Positions 19,007 through 26,470 of a stretch of DNA of 64,000 nt are shown piece after piece; the first letter of the stretch is position 1; every line of letters begins with the position of its first letter. The notes below the pieces were generated by a model. It searched no databases. It was given only the letters and a program-made list of their open reading frames with translations, and had not been told where the DNA came from. This DNA is from Planctomycetota bacterium (GTDB lineage: Bacteria; Planctomycetota; MHYJ01; JACQXL01): assembly GCA_016235865.1 (NCBI GenBank), contig JACRIK010000003.1, positions 62,001 through 126,000 on the forward strand, read 5' to 3'. The position numbers and the translations under genes were made by a program.

Positions 19007-19026
19007 TACCCCGCACACGGCGGGTA
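19007..19026 (-). promoter_or_regulatory. candidate SECIS hairpin for the small CxxU protein
   Basis: The mRNA hairpin is UACCCGC-CGUGU-GCGGGGUA, a seven-pair stem with one bulged G. It begins 14 bases and reaches its loop 21 bases after the UGA at 19043-19041, and the loop has G at its second position. These values fit the bacterial SECIS consensus (G in the first two loop bases, loop 16-37 nt from UGA). It lies past the UAA stop, which is tolerable because position, not translation, matters. There is no U-run, so a terminator is less likely. Confidence 0.6.
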
Positions 19027-19028
19027 TC

Positions 19029-19283
19029 TTATTTGCTCCCTCAGGTGGAGCAGGCCTTTTCGCGCTCTTTGATAAGCAGGTTACCATCCTTATCCCGGGT
19101 AATGCCGTCATAGCACATCTGGTCCATCAAATCCGGCTCGGTCATTGTAACGGTTTCAGGCAACGCGCCTTCCTTGGCCGGCCCTTTGAGAACGTCATAC
19201 TTGCTGAAACCGAAACCGTAAACCAGTCCGGCCACCGCCGCCATAAGCAGAATTACCGTAAAAACATTAATCACTGATTTCAT
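19029..19283 (-). CDS. small membrane-anchored selenoprotein with C-terminal CxxU (predicted)
   Basis: A conventional reading stops at the TGA at 19043-19041 after residue 80, in the context ACST. Reading the TGA as selenocysteine gives CSTU at residues 78-81, then Gly-Ser-Lys and TAA (84 residues). The protein has an N-terminal membrane anchor or signal (residues ~6-25, FTVILLMAAVAGLVYGFGF) and a short exported domain with one other Cys (DQMCYDG). CxxU is a redox-active pair equivalent to CxxC. A SECIS-like hairpin lies at the right distance. The setting, among selB, selD, selA and next to a NapH-like electron carrier, supports Sec insertion. I do not recognise the family. Confidence 0.7.
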
Positions 19284-19326
19284 AAGCGCTCTTATATTAG
19301 CATTAATTGCCGGTTAGGCAAATATT

Positions 19327-20502
19327 TCAGTCAATCATTTCCAGTAATGCCTGGATGCGCGATTTTAACTGCCCGGAATCAGACGGCGAATAGTTGGTTT
19401 CTATTTTCAGATACGGCAAGCGGTGTTTCTGCTTGATGTGCTTTCGGATAAAGTATGACTCCACATCATAGGTCAGACAGCCCTGCCAGATAAGTTCTAT
19501 AACGGCCTGGGGCTTATATTGCTTTATCAGTCGGTCCAGCGCCTTCAGGCGCCGGGTGTTCGGAGTCATGACCGAACAAGGCAGGTAGAAGTATTTCTCA
19601 GCCAGCGCCTGAATCGGGTCAATGTCCTCGCGCACATCTGTTTCAATTGGCCTTAAGCCGGTGCAGTTTTCCTGGGCCACTACCGCGCCGCCCACGTCCT
19701 CTATAATCCTCATCACCTTTTCCGCCTCGTGCGGCATAGGCACTCCGGTGACCAGGATGCGCGGGCGCCCGTCTTTCTTAGAATCATTTCTTCTGGCCGA
19801 GCTGACTATGGCATCATAGGCCTTGAAATCATCAGGTATGCCGGAGATTAAACTCTTGGCATTGAGGATATCCATGCCGGACAGGAGAGGCGGATTCGAT
19901 TTGGCCAGCTCGGCTATTTGCCGCCTGAGTTGGCGTTCCTGATTCATAACCTTAATCGCAGCTTTCAATCGCTTGTCGGTTATCTTGGTCCCGAATTCCT
20001 TTTCCAGATACTTCCGGAACTTAACCAATTCCTGTTTCCAGTGCTCAAACGCCTGCTTGTCATCTACCTTCTGGGGCAGTTCCAGGATATACATCGGCCT
20101 GGTCTGTCCGAGAATCTCAAACATCTTCTTCTTGCCGTCGCAGGTGGTCTCGCCGACCAGCAAATCAGCCATTTCCAGAAACGGATTGCATTTGAGTTTG
20201 GCGTAGCCGTAGGAACTCTTAATCAGCGGGCAGAGATTAGCCGGCAGGTCCTGCTCAGCCGCCGAGATGGTCTGGTTACTGCCCCCGCACATGCACACCG
20301 GCACGGCATTGGCGGCCATAATGATTTCCCGGGGCGTGTATTCGCAGAATATGCCGACTATTGGTTTGCCCTGTTTCTTGGCCTGACGGGCATACTTGAG
20401 GCAGTTCTCAATCATATGGTCAAAATACGCCAGAGGATTCTGGGTTGGACAACAGGATTTAGCAGATTGAACGGAACAACAAGAGGATTTACTACTAACC
20501 AT
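19327..20502 (-). CDS. 2-hydroxyacyl-CoA dehydratase/double-cubane-cluster family protein
   Basis: The product is 391 residues if the ATG at 20502 is used; a GTG four codons upstream is weaker. It belongs to the HgdB/BcrB/YjiM family: FCEYTPREIIMAANAVPVCMCGG, LVGETTCDGKKKMFEIL, VAQENCTGLRP and QGCLTYD carry the conserved Cys ligands of a low-potential Fe-S cluster. The known enzymes need an ATP-driven activator; such an activator is encoded at 39924-40703. The N-terminus carries two Cys-Cys pairs (SSCCSV, KSCCPT), an unusual extra. Its substrate is unknown, and its place between sel genes suggests a selenium- or redox-linked role (inference). Confidence 0.85.
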   Translation of the reverse strand: MVSSKSSCCSVQSAKSCCPTQNPLAYFDHMIENCLKYARQAKKQGKPIVGIFCEYTPREIIMAANAVPVCMCGGSNQTISAAEQDLPANLCPLIKSSYGYAKLKCNPFLEMADLLVGETTCDGKKKMFEILGQTRPMYILELPQKVDDKQAFEHWKQELVKFRKYLEKEFGTKITDKRLKAAIKVMNQERQLRRQIAELAKSNPPLLSGMDILNAKSLISGIPDDFKAYDAIVSSARRNDSKKDGRPRILVTGVPMPHEAEKVMRIIEDVGGAVVAQENCTGLRPIETDVREDIDPIQALAEKYFYLPCSVMTPNTRRLKALDRLIKQYKPQAVIELIWQGCLTYDVESYFIRKHIKQKHRLPYLKIETNYSPSDSGQLKSRIQALLEMID

Positions 20503-20511
20503 AATATTTAA

Positions 20512-20597
20512 CACGAATCACACGAATAGAACGAATAAGACGAATAAGTAATTACATTCGTACCATTCGCTCCGATTCGTGTCATTCGTGTTCGTAT
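20512..20597. repeat. CACGAAT phrase palindrome
   Basis: aacacgaatcacacgaatagaac on the left is answered by ccgattcgtgtcattcgtgttcg on the right, an imperfect ~85-bp palindrome made of ACGAAT/ATTCGT words between the dehydratase and selD. A sister element lies at 21655-21753. Confidence 0.6.
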
Positions 20598-20599
20598 TC

Positions 20600-21646
20600 C
20601 TATTTACCCAATACAATATGTGATTCCTGATTAGGAATCACCTCGCCGACCACGACCGCATCGCTGACGCCCTGGTTATGCAGTTCTTTAAGCATCTCAT
20701 CCGCCTTGTCCTTGGGCACGGACATCAATAGCCCGCCTGAGGTCTGAGCATCAAACGCGATATTCTGCATCTCTTCAGCCACCCCGTCTTCTATCCGGCT
20801 AAACTGGCCGTAATAGTCCTTATTGCTGAACGACCCGCCTGGCATAATACTGTCCCGGGCAAATGCCCTGGCCTCTTCAAACACCGGAATCTGCTCGGCG
20901 CTGAATCTCAGTGTCACCTGGCTCATCAGCCCGATATTATAAGCGTGGCCTATCAGCCCGAATCCGGTTATATCAGTACAAGCATTCGTTCCTATCTTAA
21001 GCATCACCTCGGACGCGGTCTTGTTGAGCGTGGCCATTGATTTAACTATCCGTTTCATCAGGTCATCAGCCACCTTATCCATGGTGTTAGCCATGGTAAT
21101 AATCCCGATGCCCAGCGGCTTAGTCAGTATCAACACATCGCCGACCCCGGCGCCGGCATTGGTGACTATCCTCTTCGGGTGAATCAGGCCGGTCACAGCC
21201 ATGCCGTATTTAACCTCCGGGTCAATGATGCTGTGCCCGCCCACGATGACCGCGCCGGATTCCTTGACCTTATCCGCCCCACCCTTGAGAATCTGAGCGA
21301 TGACATTGTGGTCCATCTTCTTGGGCGGAAACCCAATGATATTCAGCACGGTCAAAGGCCGGCCGCCCATGGCATAGACATCGCTCAGGGAATTGGCCGC
21401 CACAATCGCGCCGTAGTCATAGGGGTCGTCCACCACCGGCGTAAAGATATCCACGGTCTGGACCAGGGCAATCTCGTCGCTGATGCGATAGACCCCGGCG
21501 TCATCAAGCGTATCACCGCTGACCAGCATATTGGCATCCTCAAATTTGGGCAATTGGCGCAGAACCTGCGCCAGGTCCTTGGGGGACATCTTGCCGGCTC
21601 AGCCCACGCACGAGACAAATTTGGTCAATCTTACTTTTTCTGTCAT
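20600..21646 (-). CDS. selD: selenide, water dikinase, selenocysteine-containing form
   Basis: SelD makes selenophosphate from selenide and ATP. A conventional call would begin at the internal Met at 21589 (MSPKD) and lose the active site. The frame is open upstream to an ATG at 21646 through one TGA (21601-21599), giving VSCVGUAGK with Sec at residue 16, the position of the catalytic Cys of E. coli SelD. The full product is 348 residues, normal for SelD. It keeps the ATP-binding segments SDVYAMGG and VGGHSIIDPE and the NACTDITGFG motif. A hairpin at 21555-21573 is a good SECIS. It is downstream of selA, separated by a phrase palindrome. Confidence 0.9.
21555..21573 (-). promoter_or_regulatory. 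candidate SECIS hairpin in selD
   Basis: The mRNA forms a perfect eight-pair stem, UGGCGCAG-GUU-CUGCGCCA. The loop begins with G 34 bases after the UGA, within the accepted 16-37 nt window for bacterial SECIS elements. A weaker alternative, GUCC-CCCAA-GGAC, lies closer to the UGA but lacks G at the loop start. Confidence 0.65.
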
Positions 21647-21654
21647 ATAAATTC

Positions 21655-21753
21655 TAACACGAATCAGACGAATAATAGCGAATCGTACGAATACCGCAGT
21701 AGCCGCGATAGCGAATTATTCGTGTCATTCGTCCTCATTCGTGCCATTCGTGT
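21655..21753. repeat. CACGAAT phrase palindrome, second copy
   Basis: acacgaatcagacgaataat on the left pairs loosely with attcgtgccattcgtgttta on the right, with a central pair of words attcgtgtcattcgtcc. It fills the selA-selD gap on the minus strand. Confidence 0.6.
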
Positions 21754-23220
21754 TTATCTTATTATCTCTTTCAACGCATTTATTATTTCAGTATCTTCGC
21801 CATCCAAAATAGTCCGCATATCAAAGAGCACCCGGTTATCCTTGAGCCGGGCTAAAATAGGTATCTCGCGCTGCCTGAGTTGGTCGGATAATCTCTGGGC
21901 TGAAATGCCCTTGGGTTTTATTGCCACGGCCTTGGTCGGTATATTGTATCCGGCCAGGGAACCGCTGCCGGCCTGGGAATAGTCGTCAATCACCACTGCG
22001 TCCGCCAACCTGTTCTTAAACGCCTCAGCCCTTTGGCCCAGCGTCTTTCTATCAGTGGTCAGCATCCTCAAGGTCGGGTTGGCCTGCATAACCGTATCCT
22101 TATCCCGGAATAATTTCAGGGTCTCTTCCAGTGCCACCAAGGTAAGTTTACCGGCCCGGAACGCCCGATATAACGGATTCTTCCTGATGACCTCAATATA
22201 TTTCTTCTTGCCGATAATAATGCCGGCCTGGGGACCGCCCATGAGTTTATCAGAGCTGAAGCAAATCACATCAGCTCCGGCCTTGATGCTCTCAGACACC
22301 AGCGGTTCGCCGGTCAGCCCGAAAGAAGACAGGTCAATTAATGCGCCGGAACCGATATCATCTATAACCGGTAGTTTATGCTTATGCCCCAATACGGCCA
22401 GCTCCTTGATATCCACCTCGGAGGTAAATCCGACAATCCGGAAATTACTGGCGTGGACCTTGAGCAGCGCTCCGGTATTGGCGTTAATCGCTTTTTGGTA
22501 ATCCTTGAGATGGGTCCGGTTGGTCGTGCCGATACTCTTCAGGCGTGCGCCGCTGGTCTCCATGATATCCGGAATCCGGAACGAGCCGCCGATTTCCACC
22601 ATCTGGCCGCGCGAGCAGACAACCTCCTTGCCCTTAGCCAGGGTATTGAGAATAAGAATCGTAGCCGCCGCATTGTTATTGACCACGGTCGCGGCCTGGG
22701 CGCCGGTCATCTCGCAAATCAGCCCTTCAATAATCTTATCCCGGTCTTTCCGCAATCCGGTCTTGAGGTCAACCGCCAGGCGCGAATAACCGCTGATATG
22801 ATGCTTGAGCGCATCCACAGCCGAAGCCGGCAGCACAGCCCGGCCCAGACCGGTATGAAGCACAATACCCGTGGCATTGATAGACCGGCGGAACAAAGGC
22901 ATAGTCCGCTGGCGCACCTCTTTCTCCACTAACGAGAATATTCCTTCTGTATCCGGCATCCGGAATCCGGCTATCTCTTCTCTATCCAACGTCCCGATGC
23001 CCTGCGAGGATGCGGGGCGCTCCGTTCGTGAGCATCGGAGCGCCTTGATTGACTGCCGGAGTTTATCTAAAACACTGCGCACGGATTGGACCACCAGGGA
23101 ACGCGGGCAGGCCGCTAAAAGCGCCGCTGTTTTATCGAATTGCAGTATCTCTTCAATGGACGGAATTCCTCTTAGCAAGACGCCTTTACTGTGTTTATCT
23201 GTGTCTATCTGTGGTTTCAT
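21754..23220 (-). CDS. selA: L-seryl-tRNA(Sec) selenium transferase
   Basis: SelA is a PLP enzyme that converts seryl-tRNA(Sec) to selenocysteinyl-tRNA(Sec) with selenophosphate. The 488-residue protein contains the PLP lysine in CFSSDKLMGGPQAG, plus NATGIVLHTGLGRAVL and VVNNNAAATILIL, typical family motifs. An unusual insert at about residues 59-77 (RCSRTERPASSQ region) is encoded by a GC-rich palindrome (23016-23044), GGCGCTCCG...CGGAGCGCC. Its ATG overlaps the stop of the upstream Cys-type SelD by one base (TAATG), so the two are coupled. Confidence 0.96.
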   Translation of the reverse strand: MKPQIDTDKHSKGVLLRGIPSIEEILQFDKTAALLAACPRSLVVQSVRSVLDKLRQSIKALRCSRTERPASSQGIGTLDREEIAGFRMPDTEGIFSLVEKEVRQRTMPLFRRSINATGIVLHTGLGRAVLPASAVDALKHHISGYSRLAVDLKTGLRKDRDKIIEGLICEMTGAQAATVVNNNAAATILILNTLAKGKEVVCSRGQMVEIGGSFRIPDIMETSGARLKSIGTTNRTHLKDYQKAINANTGALLKVHASNFRIVGFTSEVDIKELAVLGHKHKLPVIDDIGSGALIDLSSFGLTGEPLVSESIKAGADVICFSSDKLMGGPQAGIIIGKKKYIEVIRKNPLYRAFRAGKLTLVALEETLKLFRDKDTVMQANPTLRMLTTDRKTLGQRAEAFKNRLADAVVIDDYSQAGSGSLAGYNIPTKAVAIKPKGISAQRLSDQLRQREIPILARLKDNRVLFDMRTILDGEDTEIINALKEIIR

Positions 23221-24260
23221 TATATTACGGTAATTCGCTTCTTTCCCGGTTTTATAACCCTACCAATAATGGTTGCCTCTTTAATACCTTTCGCCCTGAG
23301 TTTTTGCAACAATAATTGCGCCTTATTCTGAGGCACGCTTATCAACAACCCGCCTGAGGTCTGCGGGTCAAAGAGCAGATTAACCATTTCCTCAGGCAGT
23401 CCTTTGGGCATGCTGACATAACGCTGATATGACCGCCGGTTATTGCGGGTGCCGCAGGGCACAAATCCGGCTTTAGACAGCTCCAGCGCCCCGTCAAACA
23501 TTGGCACGGCCTGGTGGTCTATAACCATGCTGACCCTGCTGTTTGACGCCATCAGATAACTATGCCCGATGAACGAAAAACCCGTCACATCCGTGCAGGC
23601 ATTGGCTTTCATCTTTACCGCTATTTCTGATGCAATCCTGTTAAGCGTGAGCATGGATTTAATAACCGGTTTCATCCCGTCCTGCTTAACCCTGCCGGCC
23701 TTGAGCGCCGAGGTAAATACCCCGGTGCCCAGCGGCTTGGTAAGTATCAGGCAATCGCCGGGCCGGGCCTGGGAATTGGTGATAATCTCATCCGGATGGA
23801 CTGTGCCGGTCACGGACAGTCCGTATTTCAGTTCCGTGTCATTGATGGTATGCCCGCCCACCAGGACCGCGCCGGATTCCTGAATCTTGTCCATCCCGCC
23901 CCTAAGCATTTCACGCAGGACATCAAGCGGGAATTTAGAGGCCGGGAAACCGACCACATTCATGGCGGTAATCGGTTTACCGCCCATGGCATAGACATCG
24001 CTCAGGGCATTAGTTGCGGCAATCTGGCCGAAGAGATAGGGCTGGTCCACGATAGGCGGGAAGAAATCCACGGTCTGGATGATGGCTATTTCAGGTGATA
24101 ATTTATATACGCCGGCATCATCAGGCCGGGCCAGGCCGACCAGGAGATTGGGGTGTCTGCTGATGGGCAGATTGCGCAGGGCGCTGGAAAGGATATCCGG
24201 GCTTAGTTTAGCGGCGCAGCCGCCGCTCTGGACCGTGCTGGTAAGCCGGATATTTGACAT
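23220..24260 (-). CDS. selD: selenide, water dikinase, cysteine-containing paralogue
   Basis: This is a second, complete SelD of 346 residues. The catalytic motif is GGCAAK (Cys at residue 15), where the other copy has Sec. ATP/Mg motifs are present: PDDAGVYKL, LSDVYAMGGKP, VGGHTINDTELKYG, NACTDVTGFS. It is clearly diverged from the Sec form, so this is not a recent duplication. It is directly upstream of and coupled to selA. A Sec-independent SelD could start selenophosphate supply before any Sec-SelD can be made (inference). Confidence 0.95.
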   Translation of the reverse strand: MSNIRLTSTVQSGGCAAKLSPDILSSALRNLPISRHPNLLVGLARPDDAGVYKLSPEIAIIQTVDFFPPIVDQPYLFGQIAATNALSDVYAMGGKPITAMNVVGFPASKFPLDVLREMLRGGMDKIQESGAVLVGGHTINDTELKYGLSVTGTVHPDEIITNSQARPGDCLILTKPLGTGVFTSALKAGRVKQDGMKPVIKSMLTLNRIASEIAVKMKANACTDVTGFSFIGHSYLMASNSRVSMVIDHQAVPMFDGALELSKAGFVPCGTRNNRRSYQRYVSMPKGLPEEMVNLLFDPQTSGGLLISVPQNKAQLLLQKLRAKGIKEATIIGRVIKPGKKRITVI

Positions 24261-24268
24261 AGTACTCG

Positions 24269-24348
24269 CCCCGTTAGAAAGCCCCTTAAAGAGCAGATAA
24301 ACCTACATTTCTGCCTAAGAATATCGCGTTTAGAACTTTCTAACGGGG
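24269..24348. repeat. inverted-repeat element, CCCCGTTAGA family, copy 1
   Basis: A perfect 13-bp inverted repeat, CCCCGTTAGAAAG (24269-24281) and CTTTCTAACGGGG (24336-24348), encloses 54 bases. It lies between the Cys-SelD start and the exported selenoprotein. A second copy is at 30945-31057. Confidence 0.7.
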
Positions 24349-24360
24349 TAAAGTGCACAA

Positions 24361-25365
24361 TCATTCCCCTTTCTCTCCTTTCACCTCGCCGAGCAGTTTG
24401 TGGTTGCAGAAGAGTTTCACGCTAAAGGGGCGCTGGGCACCTTTCTTTACTCCACCGGAGTAATCATTAATCGAGCCCCCTCAGCCCACACAGAAGGCGC
24501 CTTTGCTGACCTGGGTTTTCGCGCCATCGAGCACCTCGACCTGGGGGAAAATCTTGGGGCTGAAATTATAGTATTCCTCATCCGCGCTGCCAAAGACCCG
24601 GATGGATTTATAGGTCACCTTGACCTTGTCGTAGTCGTCCACGGAAAAATTAAACTCAAACCTGAATGACGCGCCCCACTGGACGCTGGTCGTGACTATC
24701 TTACCGTCCTTGTCAACCGCCTCGGCCACCTCTATGGGCTTCATCTGGTTCTGCTTGATAGCCGCGTGGCTGGTGCCTTCCTCAATATAGCCCAGCCAGA
24801 GATTATAGGAACCGACCGGCACCAGGGCTTTCTTGTTGCCGGCCACATTAATATAGATATCGCCGGAATTGACGATGAGCAGGTCCACGCCGGTCGGGCA
24901 CTTAAATCCGCCCAGCAGGTCGAGCTCGTTGCATTTGCCTTCGTAGGGCTTGAGCGAGATACTTACGCCCTTGGGGTCGACCTTGCACTCGTAGAGCTTG
25001 TTCTTGAGATTGATGACGCTGCTGACCGGCACGCCGTAGCGGGACTTGTCAAAGACCATCAGGTCGGTACCGATCTCATCATACGAGCCGTTCTTGTTCT
25101 GGTCAATCAGCATCAATTCCACGCCTTCCACCTTGCCGGAACTGAAGACCGGGAAATCATCCGGCACGTGCTTATCCTCCTGAATCAACTGCGGGGTGAG
25201 CACCTTGGCGAACGAAGACGGCCTATTATTGGTGTTGTTGGTCACGGCCATGGGATAGTCCTTGACCTCGACCGACCTGGTGCTGGTATTATCCTGCGAC
25301 CTCAAGTCTGAAGAAACAAGAAATGCCAGGGCCAGAACCGACGAAAGGATGAGAATCTTTTTCAT
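24361..25365 (-). CDS. exported CxxU selenoprotein (predicted, novel)
   Basis: The true start is the ATG at 25365, eight bases after AGGAGG; an in-frame GTG at 25374 overlaps that Shine-Dalgarno site. A signal peptide covers ~1-25 (ILILSSVLALAFLVSS). The conventional frame ends at TGA (24483-24481) right after GAFCVG. Reading it as Sec gives FCVGUGGS (Sec295) followed by 38 more residues, including RPFSVKLFCNHKLLGEV, in the same GC-rich codon style, to a final TGA at 24361. The product is 334 residues. The body is beta-rich, with a DQNKNGSYDE metal-loop-like segment. Its promoter is a perfect consensus (25451-25479). CxxU suggests an exported thiol/selenol redox role; I recognise no family. 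Confidence 0.8.
24447..24463 (-). promoter_or_regulatory. SECIS hairpin of the exported selenoprotein
   Basis: The mRNA contains the perfect hairpin UUACUCC-GGU-GGAGUAA, its loop starting 25 bases after the UGA. The GGU loop recalls the AGGUCU loop of the E. coli fdhF SECIS. The hairpin lies within translated sequence, as usual in bacteria. This is the clearest SECIS of the three in the window. Confidence 0.75.
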
Positions 25366-25450
25366 AGTATGCACCTCCTATTTAGTTTGTTTGCGCGGCG
25401 CCGTAAATGCGCCCTCAATCACAGATGTGGACTCTAAGAATCTATATATT

Positions 25451-25479
25451 ATTATACCCCGTCATTAATCAGATGTCAA
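25451..25479 (-). promoter_or_regulatory. consensus sigma70-type promoter of the exported selenoprotein
   Basis: The minus strand reads TTGACA (25479-25474), a 17-base spacer and TATAAT (25456-25451), both boxes perfect. The leader to the ATG is about 80 bases and ends in AGGAGG. Strong constitutive transcription is expected, possibly extending into selD-selA. Confidence 0.85.
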
Positions 25480-25508
25480 GTAGAATCGTAAAAATATTTA
25501 GCTCTGCT

Positions 25509-25638
25509 GAAAACCCTCTCCCCCATTGCGGAGCGGCAGCGGAGTCCCGATTATTTCGGGGTGGGAGAGGGCAGGGTGCCCCGATGTCCATCGGGGAACC
25601 CCTCCCATCAAGGGAGGGGAAAAATAGAGGGTTCTCTA
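25509..25638. repeat. nested palindromic repeats (AAACCCTCTC element with GGAGTCCCGA insert)
   Basis: The outer ends AAAACCCTCTC and AGAGGGTTCT are inverted. Inside are a copy of the GGAGTCCCGATTATTTCGGG element (25541-25561), a ccccgatgtccatcgggg hairpin and cccctcccatcaagggaggg. The last word and the outer design recur at 46316-46400. No gene is seen between 25480 and 25746. Confidence 0.55.
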
Positions 25639-25746
25639 AAACCAAAATATCTGAATTATTCCAGTTAAGAATCTTTCCGGAAAATACGATAAAAGGTAAC
25701 TAACCCTTAACCTAAGAAATGCGACGCCATAAGAAAGGTCTTACCT

Positions 25747-26130
25747 ATGCCCAAATCCTCTAACACCCCGCCCGACAAGGCGAGGCTCGCCAAAGGCGGT
25801 CAGCCGGACAATACGGAAATGGTGGACACGGAACTGGACTTATCGGCTATCAGGTTATGGCAGTATCTCCAGGCCAACAAGAACGTCTCGGTCAAGGCGC
25901 TCCAGGCCGACTATGCCCAGATAATCACCGTGAAGTTAAGGGAGCTGCTGCCGGCGGAAACCGCGGCCCAGATGGGCATCAAACTGACCCTGGGCCGGCT
26001 CCAGCGCCAGGGCAAGGCCAAAGTCTTCCACGACTCCTATACCAACCAGGACCGGGTCTGCGTGTCCGGGGACTGGGCCTTCAAAAGCAAATGGATGACC
26101 GCCATAGAAATCTCGCCCAATATGTTATAG
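25747..26130 (+). CDS. hypothetical 127-residue protein
   Basis: This is a soluble, mostly helical protein with AAAGG-type Shine-Dalgarno spacing before the ATG. The N-terminal ~28 residues are disordered (PPDKARLAKGGQ). The rest (VSVKALQADYAQIITVKL, KLTLGRLQRQGKAKVF, VCVSGDWAF) could be a winged-helix-like fold, but I cannot assign it. It stands alone upstream of a 22-bp repeat array, so a link with that array is possible but unsupported. Confidence 0.55.
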   Translation: MPKSSNTPPDKARLAKGGQPDNTEMVDTELDLSAIRLWQYLQANKNVSVKALQADYAQIITVKLRELLPAETAAQMGIKLTLGRLQRQGKAKVFHDSYTNQDRVCVSGDWAFKSKWMTAIEISPNML

Positions 26131-26470
26131 GGGCTGTTAGGAGTAAAACGACCTTTACAGTCCCTTATCCCGACATGGGCAGCGTCGGAATTAGGCATTC
26201 TTGAAACGTAGTGATTATTGCTTAATTGTCAACTCTAAATGTCATATTTACTGCAAAATCAGGCATAAAATGCCTATAATCACATATCTGCAGATTCCAT
26301 CTAATTATAGAATGAAATCCGGCTAAAATACGGTCAAAATAGAAGAAATTTGACGGTTTTATAGTGAAAGTGTTGAAAAATTCAACATAGTAATACCCTA
26401 AAATGGTACTACCCCTACTACTCCTCCCCCCGGGGTATACTACCCCCTACCCCCCTCATATATTAACCAT
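26131..26470. other. intergenic, C-rich leader of repeat array
   Basis: No gene is seen. A small palindrome (gttgaaaaattcaac, 26372-26386) is followed by a striking C-rich tract at 26411-26457 (CTCCTCCCCCCGGGG, then ACCCCCTACCCCCCTC). A very similar tract precedes the other 22-bp array at 42413-42452. Confidence 0.5.

Noticed and set aside
19007-19026. Intrinsic terminator
   Set aside because: The hairpin lacks a following U-run and is exactly placed for a SECIS after the UGA, so I list it as SECIS, though a double role is possible.
19327-19329. Further Sec codon at the TGA ending the dehydratase gene
   Set aside because: Readthrough gives only a short tail (NICLTGN), there is no Cys nearby in a CxxU pattern and no fitting hairpin; a true stop is simpler.
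21579-21589. selD starting at the internal Met at 21589
   Set aside because: That start would remove the catalytic Cys/Sec motif; the upstream frame through UGA restores the normal SelD N-terminus.
24400-24669. Plus-strand ORF over the 3' part of the exported selenoprotein gene
   Set aside because: It lies opposite the Sec-containing gene, has no ribosome site and no motif; the minus strand carries the coding signal.
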